Positions 6,728 to 14,560 of a stretch of DNA of 64,000 nt are shown here, in pieces (positions within the stretch are counted from its first letter, which is position 1; every line of letters starts with the position of its first letter). The translations under genes were made by a program, and so were the position numbers. The stretch is taken from the NCBI GenBank assembly GCA_949293555.1, contig CASFDV010000004.1, positions 1-64,000 of the forward strand, in the 5' to 3' direction. This stretch comes from an uncultured Bacillota bacterium. Its GTDB lineage: Bacteria; Bacillota_I; Bacilli_A; RFN20; CAG-826. The notes under the pieces are model-generated. The model did not search any database. It saw only the letters and a program-made list of their open reading frames with translations, and was not told the origin of the DNA.

Positions 6728-9143
6728 GCACCTCTTCTCCCTCTTCGGAGGGATCGCGCTCCTGGCGACCCTCATCCCCGCGGGATCCGCCGCGTGGATG
6801 TTCGCCTACGACGAGGCCTCTGACAAGGCGGACGTCCTCGTCCAGGGCGACCCCATCCGCGACAACCACGTCCTCGGGGACGACAACGACCCCGATTACG
6901 CGGGGCAGACGTTCTACGACGTCTACTTCGCCGCCCAGGTGACGCCTGCGACAGACCAGATTTCAGATAAAAACGCAGGCAATCAGATCCTTTCCCATAA
7001 GCAGTCCTCGTTCTCGACGGATCGCCCTTGTTACGGAGGCGTAGACGCTGCCTCGGGCGAGAGTAAGCTCGGGCGATTCGAAAACCCTTCCGCCTCCGCT
7101 GGCGAAGGAACCGAATACTACCGGGTCTTCGCCGGGCGGACGTCCATCACCCATAACGAGCTCGAGGCCGTGAACCAAGCGTTCAAATCCGAAGTCATCG
7201 ACAGGACCACGTCTTCCGACGGAAGCACCTTCCCCCTCTCCCTCATCGGGTGGTCGCCGATGCTCGTCTGCAACTTCGCCGTAGCGGAAAGAAGCGTCTC
7301 ATCAGTGCAGGGCGCCCACGCCCACTGGCCGGAGCTTGATACCCTGAAGCTCAACACATATGGCGGTTCCAGTCACAATGGCTATATCCGCGTGGACGGC
7401 TACTATCCTAACGACTCCAGCCTCGTCCTTTTCTCCGCGAATAACCTTCTGGAAAACTACAGCGATTACGGCTATCTGAAAGATCTCGACGGGAACGGAA
7501 GGGCTGACATCGTCCTCTACCCCATCCTCAGCACCGGGAAGAACAACCACGCGGCCGACGTCGGGGAAACCCTGACAGACGCGATCGGCGTGGACCTCTT
7601 CCCTGGGAAAGATTCCAGCGGGAATGAAGTCGACATGGGCGGCCAGGGATCGAACGCGACCTACGACCCCCAGCTGAGCGCAAAGGTTGAAAAACATATC
7701 ACAGGCGGGACGAGGATCGAGGTGTTCCGCTACGAGAACGTGCTCTTTGAAGAAAATAGCGGATCTTCCCTTGGGTTTACCCTGGACCCGAACCGGTCAA
7801 ACAAAAACGGCTACGGCGTTGGTGCAGGGTGGCCGGGCACCGACGAAGGGGGGAGATGGGACGGTGATACGGAAACTCAAAAAACAGACGGACAAACAAA
7901 CGGAACCAGCAATGTTGATTCTGACGCTAGTACCAGGTTCTACATCACCAACCTTAGCCCAACAAACGACGACGACCCCTCGTCCATCTCAATCAAGAAC
8001 GTAAGCGCTGCTTCGGATAGCATCACCGCGATCAGCGGCCGTTACAACATCTATTTCGTGGATTTGGTAAACGACGACCAATGGATCGGCGAACTAAATG
8101 ACCAAGGTCCTTGGGGTGATGACTGGCTCACTTCATATACAGCAACAAACGGACTCGCGGGCAACGAAGATGGTATTGCCTCGGCGTTCTCGAATTATGG
8201 AATTACTCCCTATCAGATCCGGCTGATTCAACACACGAAGTTGGTGACTTCTCCAAGAAGAACCGACGAATATCACTGGAATGTGACATGGGACTATGAC
8301 TACTATGCCCAGACCCGTGCCCTCGCGATTGTCTTGGAGAGGGTGTACGAACCGCGCCTCGTCCTTGGGGATACAGGGTCGGCTAGCTTCAGCAACGGCA
8401 AGGCGTTCACCCAGGTCGCCGGCCCGACCCGGCACACTTACACCCTGATGAACGTGAACCTAGACGGAAATGCGGAATATTCCCTAGGGCCGGAATACGA
8501 AAACCTAAGGGTGACGAACGACATCTTCGCCATCATGCTCGCCAACCAAGAGGACTTCAGGACCTACAGGATGGAAGTCGGAGGGCAGGCAGGCCCCACG
8601 GGAAATGGCTACGACTACAGCGAATTCTCCGGGTCAAGCTTCTTCGAGACCACCGACGAATATGGGGTCGGGCTAGTCAGGCCCAAGGACGGCTTCGAAG
8701 GGTCCTACGATCTTCTCGTCACAGTCGAAATGACCGAGAGCTGGAACGGGACCGGGACCAACGCTCCTCAGACGGTAACGATCTACGGAAGGCGGAGGGC
8801 GGTCTACTACGTGAACGTCAGCACGTCCATCGCCATCGAGAACGCCCCCACTCACGCCTCCGGAAGCCTCGAGGGGTTCGTGGACACCAGCATCTACGAC
8901 TACCGCTTCGAGGCCTTCCAGCAAAGCGAGGCCCTGACACCGGAGACGAAGTTCGTCTCCATGGACGGCTCCGAGACGAAGACGTTCGCCGAGATCCTCC
9001 AGGAGGTCTACGGCTCCGGGGCCTACCTCCAGGACATCGCCACCGGAAGGATCTTCACCCCGATGGAGTTCTACGAGGGCTCGGGGGCGACCTACGAGCC
9101 CCAGGGCAGCATGGCCCTCTACCTATGGAAGCCAGGAAACTAA
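6720..9143 (+). CDS. Large secreted protein with SipW-type signal peptide
   Basis: An 807-residue protein. A hydrophobic N-terminus (about residues 5-25) ends in AGSAAWMF, matching the pattern of the two upstream gene products, followed by an acidic stretch. The long mature part has many Asp, Asn, Tyr, Gly and Ser residues and reads as a beta-rich extracellular protein. I recognise no catalytic motif and no C-terminal anchor (no LPXTG, no final membrane helix). The central third has markedly lower GC and more mixed codons than both ends. It overlaps the upstream gene by eight bases and is followed 22 bases later by the signal peptidase. It could be a tip or adhesin subunit; this is inferred from context. 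Confidence 0.7.
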   Translation: MRRHLFSLFGGIALLATLIPAGSAAWMFAYDEASDKADVLVQGDPIRDNHVLGDDNDPDYAGQTFYDVYFAAQVTPATDQISDKNAGNQILSHKQSSFSTDRPCYGGVDAASGESKLGRFENPSASAGEGTEYYRVFAGRTSITHNELEAVNQAFKSEVIDRTTSSDGSTFPLSLIGWSPMLVCNFAVAERSVSSVQGAHAHWPELDTLKLNTYGGSSHNGYIRVDGYYPNDSSLVLFSANNLLENYSDYGYLKDLDGNGRADIVLYPILSTGKNNHAADVGETLTDAIGVDLFPGKDSSGNEVDMGGQGSNATYDPQLSAKVEKHITGGTRIEVFRYENVLFEENSGSSLGFTLDPNRSNKNGYGVGAGWPGTDEGGRWDGDTETQKTDGQTNGTSNVDSDASTRFYITNLSPTNDDDPSSISIKNVSAASDSITAISGRYNIYFVDLVNDDQWIGELNDQGPWGDDWLTSYTATNGLAGNEDGIASAFSNYGITPYQIRLIQHTKLVTSPRRTDEYHWNVTWDYDYYAQTRALAIVLERVYEPRLVLGDTGSASFSNGKAFTQVAGPTRHTYTLMNVNLDGNAEYSLGPEYENLRVTNDIFAIMLANQEDFRTYRMEVGGQAGPTGNGYDYSEFSGSSFFETTDEYGVGLVRPKDGFEGSYDLLVTVEMTESWNGTGTNAPQTVTIYGRRRAVYYVNVSTSIAIENAPTHASGSLEGFVDTSIYDYRFEAFQQSEALTPETKFVSMDGSETKTFAEILQEVYGSGAYLQDIATGRIFTPMEFYEGSGATYEPQGSMALYLWKPGN

Positions 9144-9165
9144 AGGGAACAGGAGGAAGACAAGG

Positions 9166-10158
9166 ATGCTCACACTCGCGATGAACCGCATCGAAGCGAC
9201 CTCGATGGTCGTCTCCATCGTCGTCATCTTCTTCCTGACCCTCGCCTTCGGGATCCTCTTCTACCTGTATTACCGCTACTACAGGAAATGCGTGGACGGC
9301 TCCCTCGAGGACTCCTACATCAAGAAGGAAGTCATCAAGGAGAACCCCCGCTACTTCAGGCACGTGGACGAGGTCGTCCAGGACGAGAACATGACCCTTG
9401 AGGAGAAGTACGAGGCGATCCCTGCCCTCGAGGAGCACGTCAAGGGCGTCATGAAGCGCAAGAACGGCCTCAAGATCCTCGCCAACACGGTCCTCGTGAT
9501 CGTCTACCTCCTCTGCCTCTCCGTCCTTGCCTTCGCCGCCTATTCCCGCGCCTCGGGCGAGACCTTCCTCTTCGGGGACACGACCTGCCTCATCATCCGC
9601 ACCGGGTCGATGGAGGAAGACAACAAGAGCAACTCCTACCTCGTCGAGAACAACCTGACCGAGGACATCCCCGCGATGGCCCTGGTCGGGCTCGACAAGG
9701 TGTCTTCCCCTGAGGACATGGAGCTATACGGCATCTACGCCTTCCAGGGCGAGGACAGGATCCTCGTCCACCGCCTCATCTCCATCCAGGAGACTGAGGA
9801 GGGCGATCTCTACACCTTCCGCGGGGACGCGAACTCCGCGAGCCTCGTCGAGGAGGTGGACGTCCCCTTTGAGAAGATCGTCGGGGTATATAACGGCTTC
9901 CAGAACGTCGGCCTCGGCATGACGATCGGCTACCTCCAGAGCGACATCGGCATCATCGCGGTCTGCTTCGGGCTCGTGCTGGTGGGATGCTACGACATCT
10001 TCGAGATCTCGCTTGGGAAAAGGATCGAGGCGAGGAAGAAGGTCCTCTACCCCATCATCGACGGGGAGACGAAGCACCACGTCATGGAAGGGCACCGCCA
10101 GCTGGTCAAGCGCCTCCTCGCCGAGGAGAGGGCCCCTCTGGAAGAGCCCAGGGAATAA
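9166..10158 (+). CDS. SipW-type (ER-like, Ser/His) signal peptidase I with extra membrane segment
   Basis: A 330-residue signal peptidase of the S26B kind. The serine box is RTGSME (Ser148). The base is a histidine in ILVHRLISI (His202) where the common bacterial enzyme has lysine, and the third box is GDANSA (220-225). The Ser/His arrangement is typical of SipW and the eukaryotic and archaeal enzymes. Unlike the roughly 190-residue Bacillus SipW, it has an additional N-terminal membrane helix (about 13-37), a charged cytoplasmic stretch (40-100), a second helix (103-126) and a C-terminal helix (about 256-275) with a basic tail. It is the last gene of the operon. The three preceding proteins with GSGFSAWTF-like signals are its probable substrates. 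Confidence 0.88.
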   Translation: MLTLAMNRIEATSMVVSIVVIFFLTLAFGILFYLYYRYYRKCVDGSLEDSYIKKEVIKENPRYFRHVDEVVQDENMTLEEKYEAIPALEEHVKGVMKRKNGLKILANTVLVIVYLLCLSVLAFAAYSRASGETFLFGDTTCLIIRTGSMEEDNKSNSYLVENNLTEDIPAMALVGLDKVSSPEDMELYGIYAFQGEDRILVHRLISIQETEEGDLYTFRGDANSASLVEEVDVPFEKIVGVYNGFQNVGLGMTIGYLQSDIGIIAVCFGLVLVGCYDIFEISLGKRIEARKKVLYPIIDGETKHHVMEGHRQLVKRLLAEERAPLEEPRE

Positions 10159-10177
10159 GGGAGCCCCCTGTTCCCCC

Positions 10178-10197
10178 AGCCCCGCAAGGGGCTTTTT
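10178..10197 (+). terminator. Terminator of the SipW-type operon
   Basis: AGCCCC-GCAA-GGGGCT followed by TTTTT, 20 bases after the signal peptidase stop. It closes the four-gene operon. Confidence 0.85.
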
Positions 10198-10740
10198 CAT
10201 AACGCCCCCCATCTTCACGAACGCCCTTGGAAATCATCCGTGCTTTCCGACTGTTTCACGGGGTTCATATGCAAAAACCCCGATGGCGACTTTCTCCCGC
10301 CAAAACGCCATCCAGCAATCTAGTCAGACGGGCGGCTCCCGTTTCGCGGAGTCGCGCAAAAAAGATAAAGAGGCATTGCTTCGAGCAGGAGAACGGATAG
10401 GCACGAGGCAGCCGCCAGATCCTTTCCGAACCAGAGGGGATAAAGGCCTTGGCGTCGAACAGCGGTCCCCTGGGGTTGCTTCGTATGGAGAGGGACAAGA
10501 AGGCGTTCTGTTTCTAGTTAGTTTCTTTACATAGCGCGCTTGCATGGCCCGCGCTTTGAACGCGTTTCACGGGCTGGAAATAGAAAAGCACCGATAAAAC
10601 CGGACTTCCCCATTTCATGCACATGTCCAATCTCTATCGAAACGGACCCATTTCATGGAGTCCTTCAAAGAAGGTATCGATGTAGGTCCCAAAGACTCCC
10701 GACCCCCCTAGAAGCGGCTCCTTGGATTCCTTGGCAAAGG
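10198..10740. other. Long intergenic region without recognised gene
   Basis: About 540 bases without a frame I would defend. GC is lower than in the genes around it. Visible structure: an inverted repeat GATGGCG (10282-10288) and CGCCATC (10306-10312), and two copies of CCATTTCATG near 10610 and 10648. Short frames on both strands have odd composition and no start signals. It may contain remnants of a decayed gene or an unrecognised RNA. Confidence 0.4.
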
Positions 10741-10764
10741 AAAAGCGCTCCCTCCCGGAAGCGC
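10741..10764 (-). terminator. Terminator of the following minus-strand membrane-protein gene
   Basis: On the minus strand, GCGCTTCC and GGGAGCGC pair around a short loop and are followed by TTTTCCTTT. It is 25 bases beyond the stop of the 389-residue membrane protein. Confidence 0.75.
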
Positions 10765-10788
10765 CTTCCCTTGTCCCCCGTGAGGGGA

Positions 10789-11958
10789 CTAGCCCTGGGC
10801 GATCGGCCCCCGCATCGTCTTGAAGATGGTGTAGATGACGCGGACGGCGAGCACCATCATGAAGATGGTCATCCCCATCACGTAGTTGGAGCCGCCGAAG
10901 ACGAAGCCGAGGATCATCGCGATCACCGCGCAGGTGAAGGACTCGAAGTAGACGGCCTGCTGGGCGTCCCAGAAGTTGAGGGGGCGGTAGGGGTTGTTCT
11001 TCCCTCTCGTGGCAAGGAAGACGATGAGGCCCATGATGAAGATGGTGCCCGTGACGATCGCGGCGATGATGCCGACGTTCGTCCAGCCGGCGTTCCATTT
11101 CGTCGAGGCATAGGCGAGGTCGAGGAAACGCCCCCACGCCTGGCGGGAGGCCTCGCGGTACTCGTAGGAGTCCGGGAGAGGGGCTTCCCCTTCGAAGGTC
11201 GGCGTGAGAAGGCTCACGAGGGTCTTGCCCTTGAACTCCTCGCTGTCCCAGTAGTAGCGGATGCTGGTCTCCGCCTTCTGGCCGTCGGAATCGACGAGGT
11301 TCGGCATGATGGTGAGGATGAAGCCGTCGGAATCAAGGAAGAGGGAGTTCACCGAGTAGGCGTCCTCCCCGTTGGGGTCCTTGCTGTTCTCGTCGGTGAC
11401 GACGAACTCATAGAAGTCGGTGACGGAGGGGTAGAGGCCGTCGTAGTCGTAGTAGACGGCGAAGTCGACGATCGTCTCCTCGACGAGCTCGGGCTTGGAT
11501 CCGACGACCTGGCTCGAGGAGGAGTCGGTCTCCACCGGGAGCTTGGGCACCTCGCGCACGACCGTGTGGTAGTAGGCGCCGAGGTCGTTCGCGCCGTAGG
11601 CCTTCTCCCAGGAGCCGTTCTCGTCGGAGAGGATCCCGTCCTTGTCGATCGAAAGGAGGATCCCCTTCTCCTCCATGTCGCGGACGAAGGCGGCGGTCGG
11701 GGCGACGAGCCCGAGGTCCTGGCCCGTGATGAAGCTCGAGGCGCTGACGTTGCCCATCGCCACCGCGGTCGGGATGATCGCGATGATGATCGAAAGGATC
11801 ACCACGGGGAGAGAGGCCCACCAGGGCTTCCCCCTTGCCAAAAGGCAGGCGCCGTTGCTCCAGAGGGTCTGGAGCCAGTAGCGGAACCCGCTCCAGAGCC
11901 TGGCCCAGAAGGGATGCGCCTTCTTCGGTGCCTTCTTGCCGTTCTTCTTGTTCGCCAT
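10789..11958 (-). CDS. Multi-pass membrane protein with large external domain
   Basis: A 389-residue protein. A basic cytoplasmic N-terminus (MANKKNGKKAPKK) leads to one membrane helix at about 48-68. An acidic external domain of some 220 residues follows, and then three hydrophobic segments between about 290 and 380. The arrangement (one helix, outside domain, helix cluster) resembles the DUF1189 family of Bacilli, but I rate that match as weak. It is transcribed alone, with its own terminator and a gap of about 100 bases to the next gene upstream. No catalytic motif is seen and the function is unknown. Confidence 0.65.
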   Translation of the reverse strand: MANKKNGKKAPKKAHPFWARLWSGFRYWLQTLWSNGACLLARGKPWWASLPVVILSIIIAIIPTAVAMGNVSASSFITGQDLGLVAPTAAFVRDMEEKGILLSIDKDGILSDENGSWEKAYGANDLGAYYHTVVREVPKLPVETDSSSSQVVGSKPELVEETIVDFAVYYDYDGLYPSVTDFYEFVVTDENSKDPNGEDAYSVNSLFLDSDGFILTIMPNLVDSDGQKAETSIRYYWDSEEFKGKTLVSLLTPTFEGEAPLPDSYEYREASRQAWGRFLDLAYASTKWNAGWTNVGIIAAIVTGTIFIMGLIVFLATRGKNNPYRPLNFWDAQQAVYFESFTCAVIAMILGFVFGGSNYVMGMTIFMMVLAVRVIYTIFKTMRGPIAQG

Positions 11959-12065
11959 ATGTCAGTCTTCTTTCCTTGGGAGGCACGCGCGAGCACGCGC
12001 GAAGCCTGCTTTGGAAAAGATACGCTAAAGAAGCGTCCTTTACCAACATTCCCGAATATTCCGCC

Positions 12066-13091
12066 CTACGCCTTGCGGAGAATCCCGTTGAGAGCCTCCT
12101 GGAGGGAGGTGAGCTCGAGATAGGGCCCTTCCTCGTCCTCCCGGAGCTTCAAATAGCAGGAGGCGCGGTCGAGGAGGAGGTAGTAGGACCCGTCTTCCTT
12201 GAGGGTCACTTCCCTGGGAGTCGCCCCATCGAAGGACCAGAGCCCCTTCTCCCCGATGATCGCGACGTGCCCGTCCCCTTCCCAGGTGCCCCACATTTCC
12301 TCAGGGGCGGTCAATAGGTCTCCTTCCTCCTCGCTTTCCGCGGTCTTCTCCATCAGGGCCTGGAAGCCCGTCTCCTCGCAGTAGACGTCGAGGAGGGCCT
12401 CGCTTCCGCTTTCGACGTAGGAAACCTCGTACTGGAGGTCCCCGAAGGAAAGGAGGGCCTCGTAGGAGATGGGGTCGACTTCCCAGAGGATCCCGGAGAT
12501 CCCGTCGAGGCGAGGGGCCCCGTCCCCGAGGACAAGCTCGTGCATCGCAGGATCTTCCGGGGCAAAGAGGTCCACCCCCTCCCATGTCCCTTCCATCCGG
12601 GAAGGGAGGGGAGGCATCGCGTTCCCGTCCTTGTAGAGGCGGACGTTTTCCTTCCCGTCGGAAAGCTCGACGCAGATTTCGCCGCTGATGGGGGAGGAGT
12701 AATAGTTGACGATGAGGGCGCCTTCCCCGAAGTCCACGGTTCCCCGATAGCCGCCCGTTATCGCCTTGAAGGGGGAGACGACCTCTCCTTCCGTCCCATT
12801 GAGAAAGAGGGATTCATCGGTTACGAGGAGCTCGAAGCGGCGGGTCCCGCTCGCGCCGACCCAGGTTCCCTCCATTGCCTCTGGGATCCCTTCCTCAGGG
12901 ACGGAGGCGGAGGAAGAGGAGGACTGGCTCGAGGAAGAGGAAGATTCCGCGCTGGAGGAAGAGGAGGAAAGGGACGAAGGCTCTCCAGACGAGGAGCCGT
13001 CGCCGTTCGAAGATGAGGCGATGGAAGAGGGGTCACCGCAGGAGGCGAGGAGGAGAGACAGGGCGAAAGGGATGGCAAGCTTTAGTTTCAT
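12066..13091 (-). CDS. Lipoprotein with serine-rich linker and three GTW repeats
   Basis: A 341-residue protein. The start chosen is the ATG at 13091, preceded by AGGAGA; the frame stays open upstream but without a signal peptide. The leader ends in the lipobox LASC (Cys18). Residues 22-62 are almost entirely serine with a few Glu and Gly, a flexible wall-spanning spacer. Three repeats of roughly 90 residues follow, each opening with MEGTW or MWGTW and built of short beta strands, reminiscent of lipocalin-like folds. It lies ten bases after the pseudo-dehydrogenase gene and is the last of three minus-strand genes. Probably a surface binding protein; the ligand is unknown. Confidence 0.75.
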   Translation of the reverse strand: MKLKLAIPFALSLLLASCGDPSSIASSSNGDGSSSGEPSSLSSSSSSAESSSSSSQSSSSSASVPEEGIPEAMEGTWVGASGTRRFELLVTDESLFLNGTEGEVVSPFKAITGGYRGTVDFGEGALIVNYYSSPISGEICVELSDGKENVRLYKDGNAMPPLPSRMEGTWEGVDLFAPEDPAMHELVLGDGAPRLDGISGILWEVDPISYEALLSFGDLQYEVSYVESGSEALLDVYCEETGFQALMEKTAESEEEGDLLTAPEEMWGTWEGDGHVAIIGEKGLWSFDGATPREVTLKEDGSYYLLLDRASCYLKLREDEEGPYLELTSLQEALNGILRKA

Positions 13092-13101
13092 TGAGTTTCT
13101 C

Positions 13102-14178
13102 CTATTCCGTAAGGGCGAGCGGGACGGCGCCTTCCAAGGCTTCTTCCTTCTTGAGGAAGACGCGGGAGGAAGGGCATTCCTTCTTAAAGGAACGGCATAG
13201 CGATTCCTCCTCGTCCCAGGCGCGGACCTCGAGCCCCGCCTCCTCGATGCGCTTCGCCAAGGACAAGGCGGACTTCCTGAGGCAGGGCATGTCCTTCCCG
13301 CCCAGATGTAGGAGGGCGAGAGAGGAAAGGTTCCGCCTTCGTGCTTCCTCAAGTGCGTCATGGAAAGCGATATCCATGCGCTTCTTAAGGATTTCTTCCG
13401 TTTTTTCCTCCCCATGAAGGACAAGCGAGGCGAAATGTCCTTCCTCGCCCCTCGGGAAGGGAGCGAGGGAAAGCCCCGTCCGGTTCATCGAAGGAGCGAA
13501 AGGAAGGGTTGAGATGGCGAGATCCCCGTCGAAGCCCAGCTCCTTCCCTTTCTCATGGAGGAAGAGGGCATGCTCGCTTTTCTTCAGGAAGGAGTCCTCA
13601 TAGGCAAGGCGGTATCCTTCCGCGTCCTCGTAGGAATAGATGAGGACGTTCGTCCCCCTCCTTGCATAAGGATGGGCAAGGGACTCCGCGCGCTCGTCCT
13701 TCCCTTCCGAAGTCCCGATCAGGAGGAGGGAGGGGTCCTTCTCCTCCACCACCTCGAAGCCGAGGCGCGAGAAAGAAGGGACGTAGAGCACTCTCGGGCC
13801 GTTCCCCAGGAGGTCCTTGAAGAAACGGACCGTCCCGGGACGGGAAAGGCCGCGGACGATGATCTCGACTTCCCTTCCCGCGACAAGGGAAGGGAACTCC
13901 TCGAGGAAGGGGTCCTTCAGGAAGATCCTCTCGGATAAAACGATGCGGTCGGCGGAGAGAATGTCCTTCCTCCAGTCGGAGGAGAAGGACACGTTCCTCT
14001 TCCGCGTTTCCTTGAGAAGAAGGGGGTCCCTTGTCCCGGGGAAGACGCCTTTCCTGTAAAGAGACTCCCTCTCGGGGTCGGCGACGCCCAGGAGGATCTC
14101 TCCCCCGAAGGCCTTCCGCGCGAAGGCGACGGAGCGGAGGAGGAGCGTCCCTCCCCCCAGGATCAGCGTACGTTCCAT
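13102..14178 (-). CDS. Degenerate UDP-glucose/GDP-mannose dehydrogenase-like protein
   Basis: A 358-residue protein. All three parts of the UDP-sugar dehydrogenase family can be traced: an N-terminal Rossmann start (ILGGGTLLLRS, then YRKGVFPGTRDPLL and FSSDWRKDILSADRIVLS), the middle segment (VLYVPSFSRLGFEVVEEKDP, then LLIGTSEGK), and the C-terminal Rossmann domain (LALLHLGGKDM, then AKRIEEAGLEVRAWDEEE). The catalytic cysteine motif GGSCFPKD is absent: the equivalent stretch reads SLAPFPRGEE. The helix Lys and Asn are also lost (AYEDSFL for KYxxNAF). It is therefore unlikely to oxidise a sugar nucleotide. It could bind a nucleotide or be a structural relic. It sits between a lipoprotein gene and a small gene, with tight spacing. 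Confidence 0.65.
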   Translation of the reverse strand: MERTLILGGGTLLLRSVAFARKAFGGEILLGVADPERESLYRKGVFPGTRDPLLLKETRKRNVSFSSDWRKDILSADRIVLSERIFLKDPFLEEFPSLVAGREVEIIVRGLSRPGTVRFFKDLLGNGPRVLYVPSFSRLGFEVVEEKDPSLLLIGTSEGKDERAESLAHPYARRGTNVLIYSYEDAEGYRLAYEDSFLKKSEHALFLHEKGKELGFDGDLAISTLPFAPSMNRTGLSLAPFPRGEEGHFASLVLHGEEKTEEILKKRMDIAFHDALEEARRRNLSSLALLHLGGKDMPCLRKSALSLAKRIEEAGLEVRAWDEEESLCRSFKKECPSSRVFLKKEEALEGAVPLALTE

Positions 14179-14179
14179 C

Positions 14180-14518
14180 CTAGTCCCCGTAGTCGCTCCC
14201 GCGGCTCTTGTCCTCGACGAAGATGCCGAGGGGGTCGGTGATGTCGGTGATCTCGCGATAGATGAAGCCCTCCTTCGAGAAGAAGGGGGTCTCGTAGTTC
14301 CCCGTGAGGATGAGGCGGTGCTCGCTTCTGAGCTCTTCCTCGATCCTGAGGAGGATCCGCGGGTAGTCCTCCTCTCTCTTTTCCTTCATCCCCTCGAGGG
14401 CGTAAAGGAAGCCGGGCTCGAGGTAGAGAAGGTCCCCCTCCTCGTTCCGGAAGAGGAGGACGAGGGAGTTCTCCCTGTCCTTGAGCGGGGTAAGATGCGG
14501 AAAATCCTTGAAGTCCAT
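14180..14518 (-). CDS. Small conserved-looking protein of unknown function
   Basis: A 112-residue cytoplasmic-type protein, starting MDFKDFPHLTPLKDR. It is rich in Glu, Arg and Leu, with no signal peptide or membrane helix. I do not recognise a family. The ATG at 14518 has no Shine-Dalgarno, but TAAACT lies seven bases before it, like the -10 box of dnaA, so the message may be leaderless. An upstream in-frame ATG at 14539 is possible. It is first in a three-gene minus-strand unit with the pseudo-dehydrogenase and the lipoprotein, one base ahead of the former, and is divergent from the HAD phosphatase. Confidence 0.6.
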   Translation of the reverse strand: MDFKDFPHLTPLKDRENSLVLLFRNEEGDLLYLEPGFLYALEGMKEKREEDYPRILLRIEEELRSEHRLILTGNYETPFFSKEGFIYREITDITDPLGIFVEDKSRGSDYGD

Positions 14519-14560
14519 GCGCGTTAGTTTAATACGCATGCTACCATTTAGGCCGAAACC
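14519..14560. promoter_or_regulatory. Compact divergent promoter
   Basis: Only 42 bases separate the two divergent start codons. TTTAAT (14528-14533) can serve as a plus-strand -10 box and TAAACT/TATTAA as the minus-strand one. Neither start has a Shine-Dalgarno. Any regulator binding here would affect both genes. Confidence 0.45.

Noticed and set aside
10540-12123. 527-codon plus-strand frame
   Set aside because: Mostly antisense to the 389-residue membrane protein, extended by chance into the gene-free stretch.
12066-13424. Longer 452-codon version of the GTW-repeat lipoprotein
   Set aside because: The upstream part overlaps the pseudo-dehydrogenase antisense frame; the lipoprotein signal and AGGAGA place the start at 13091.
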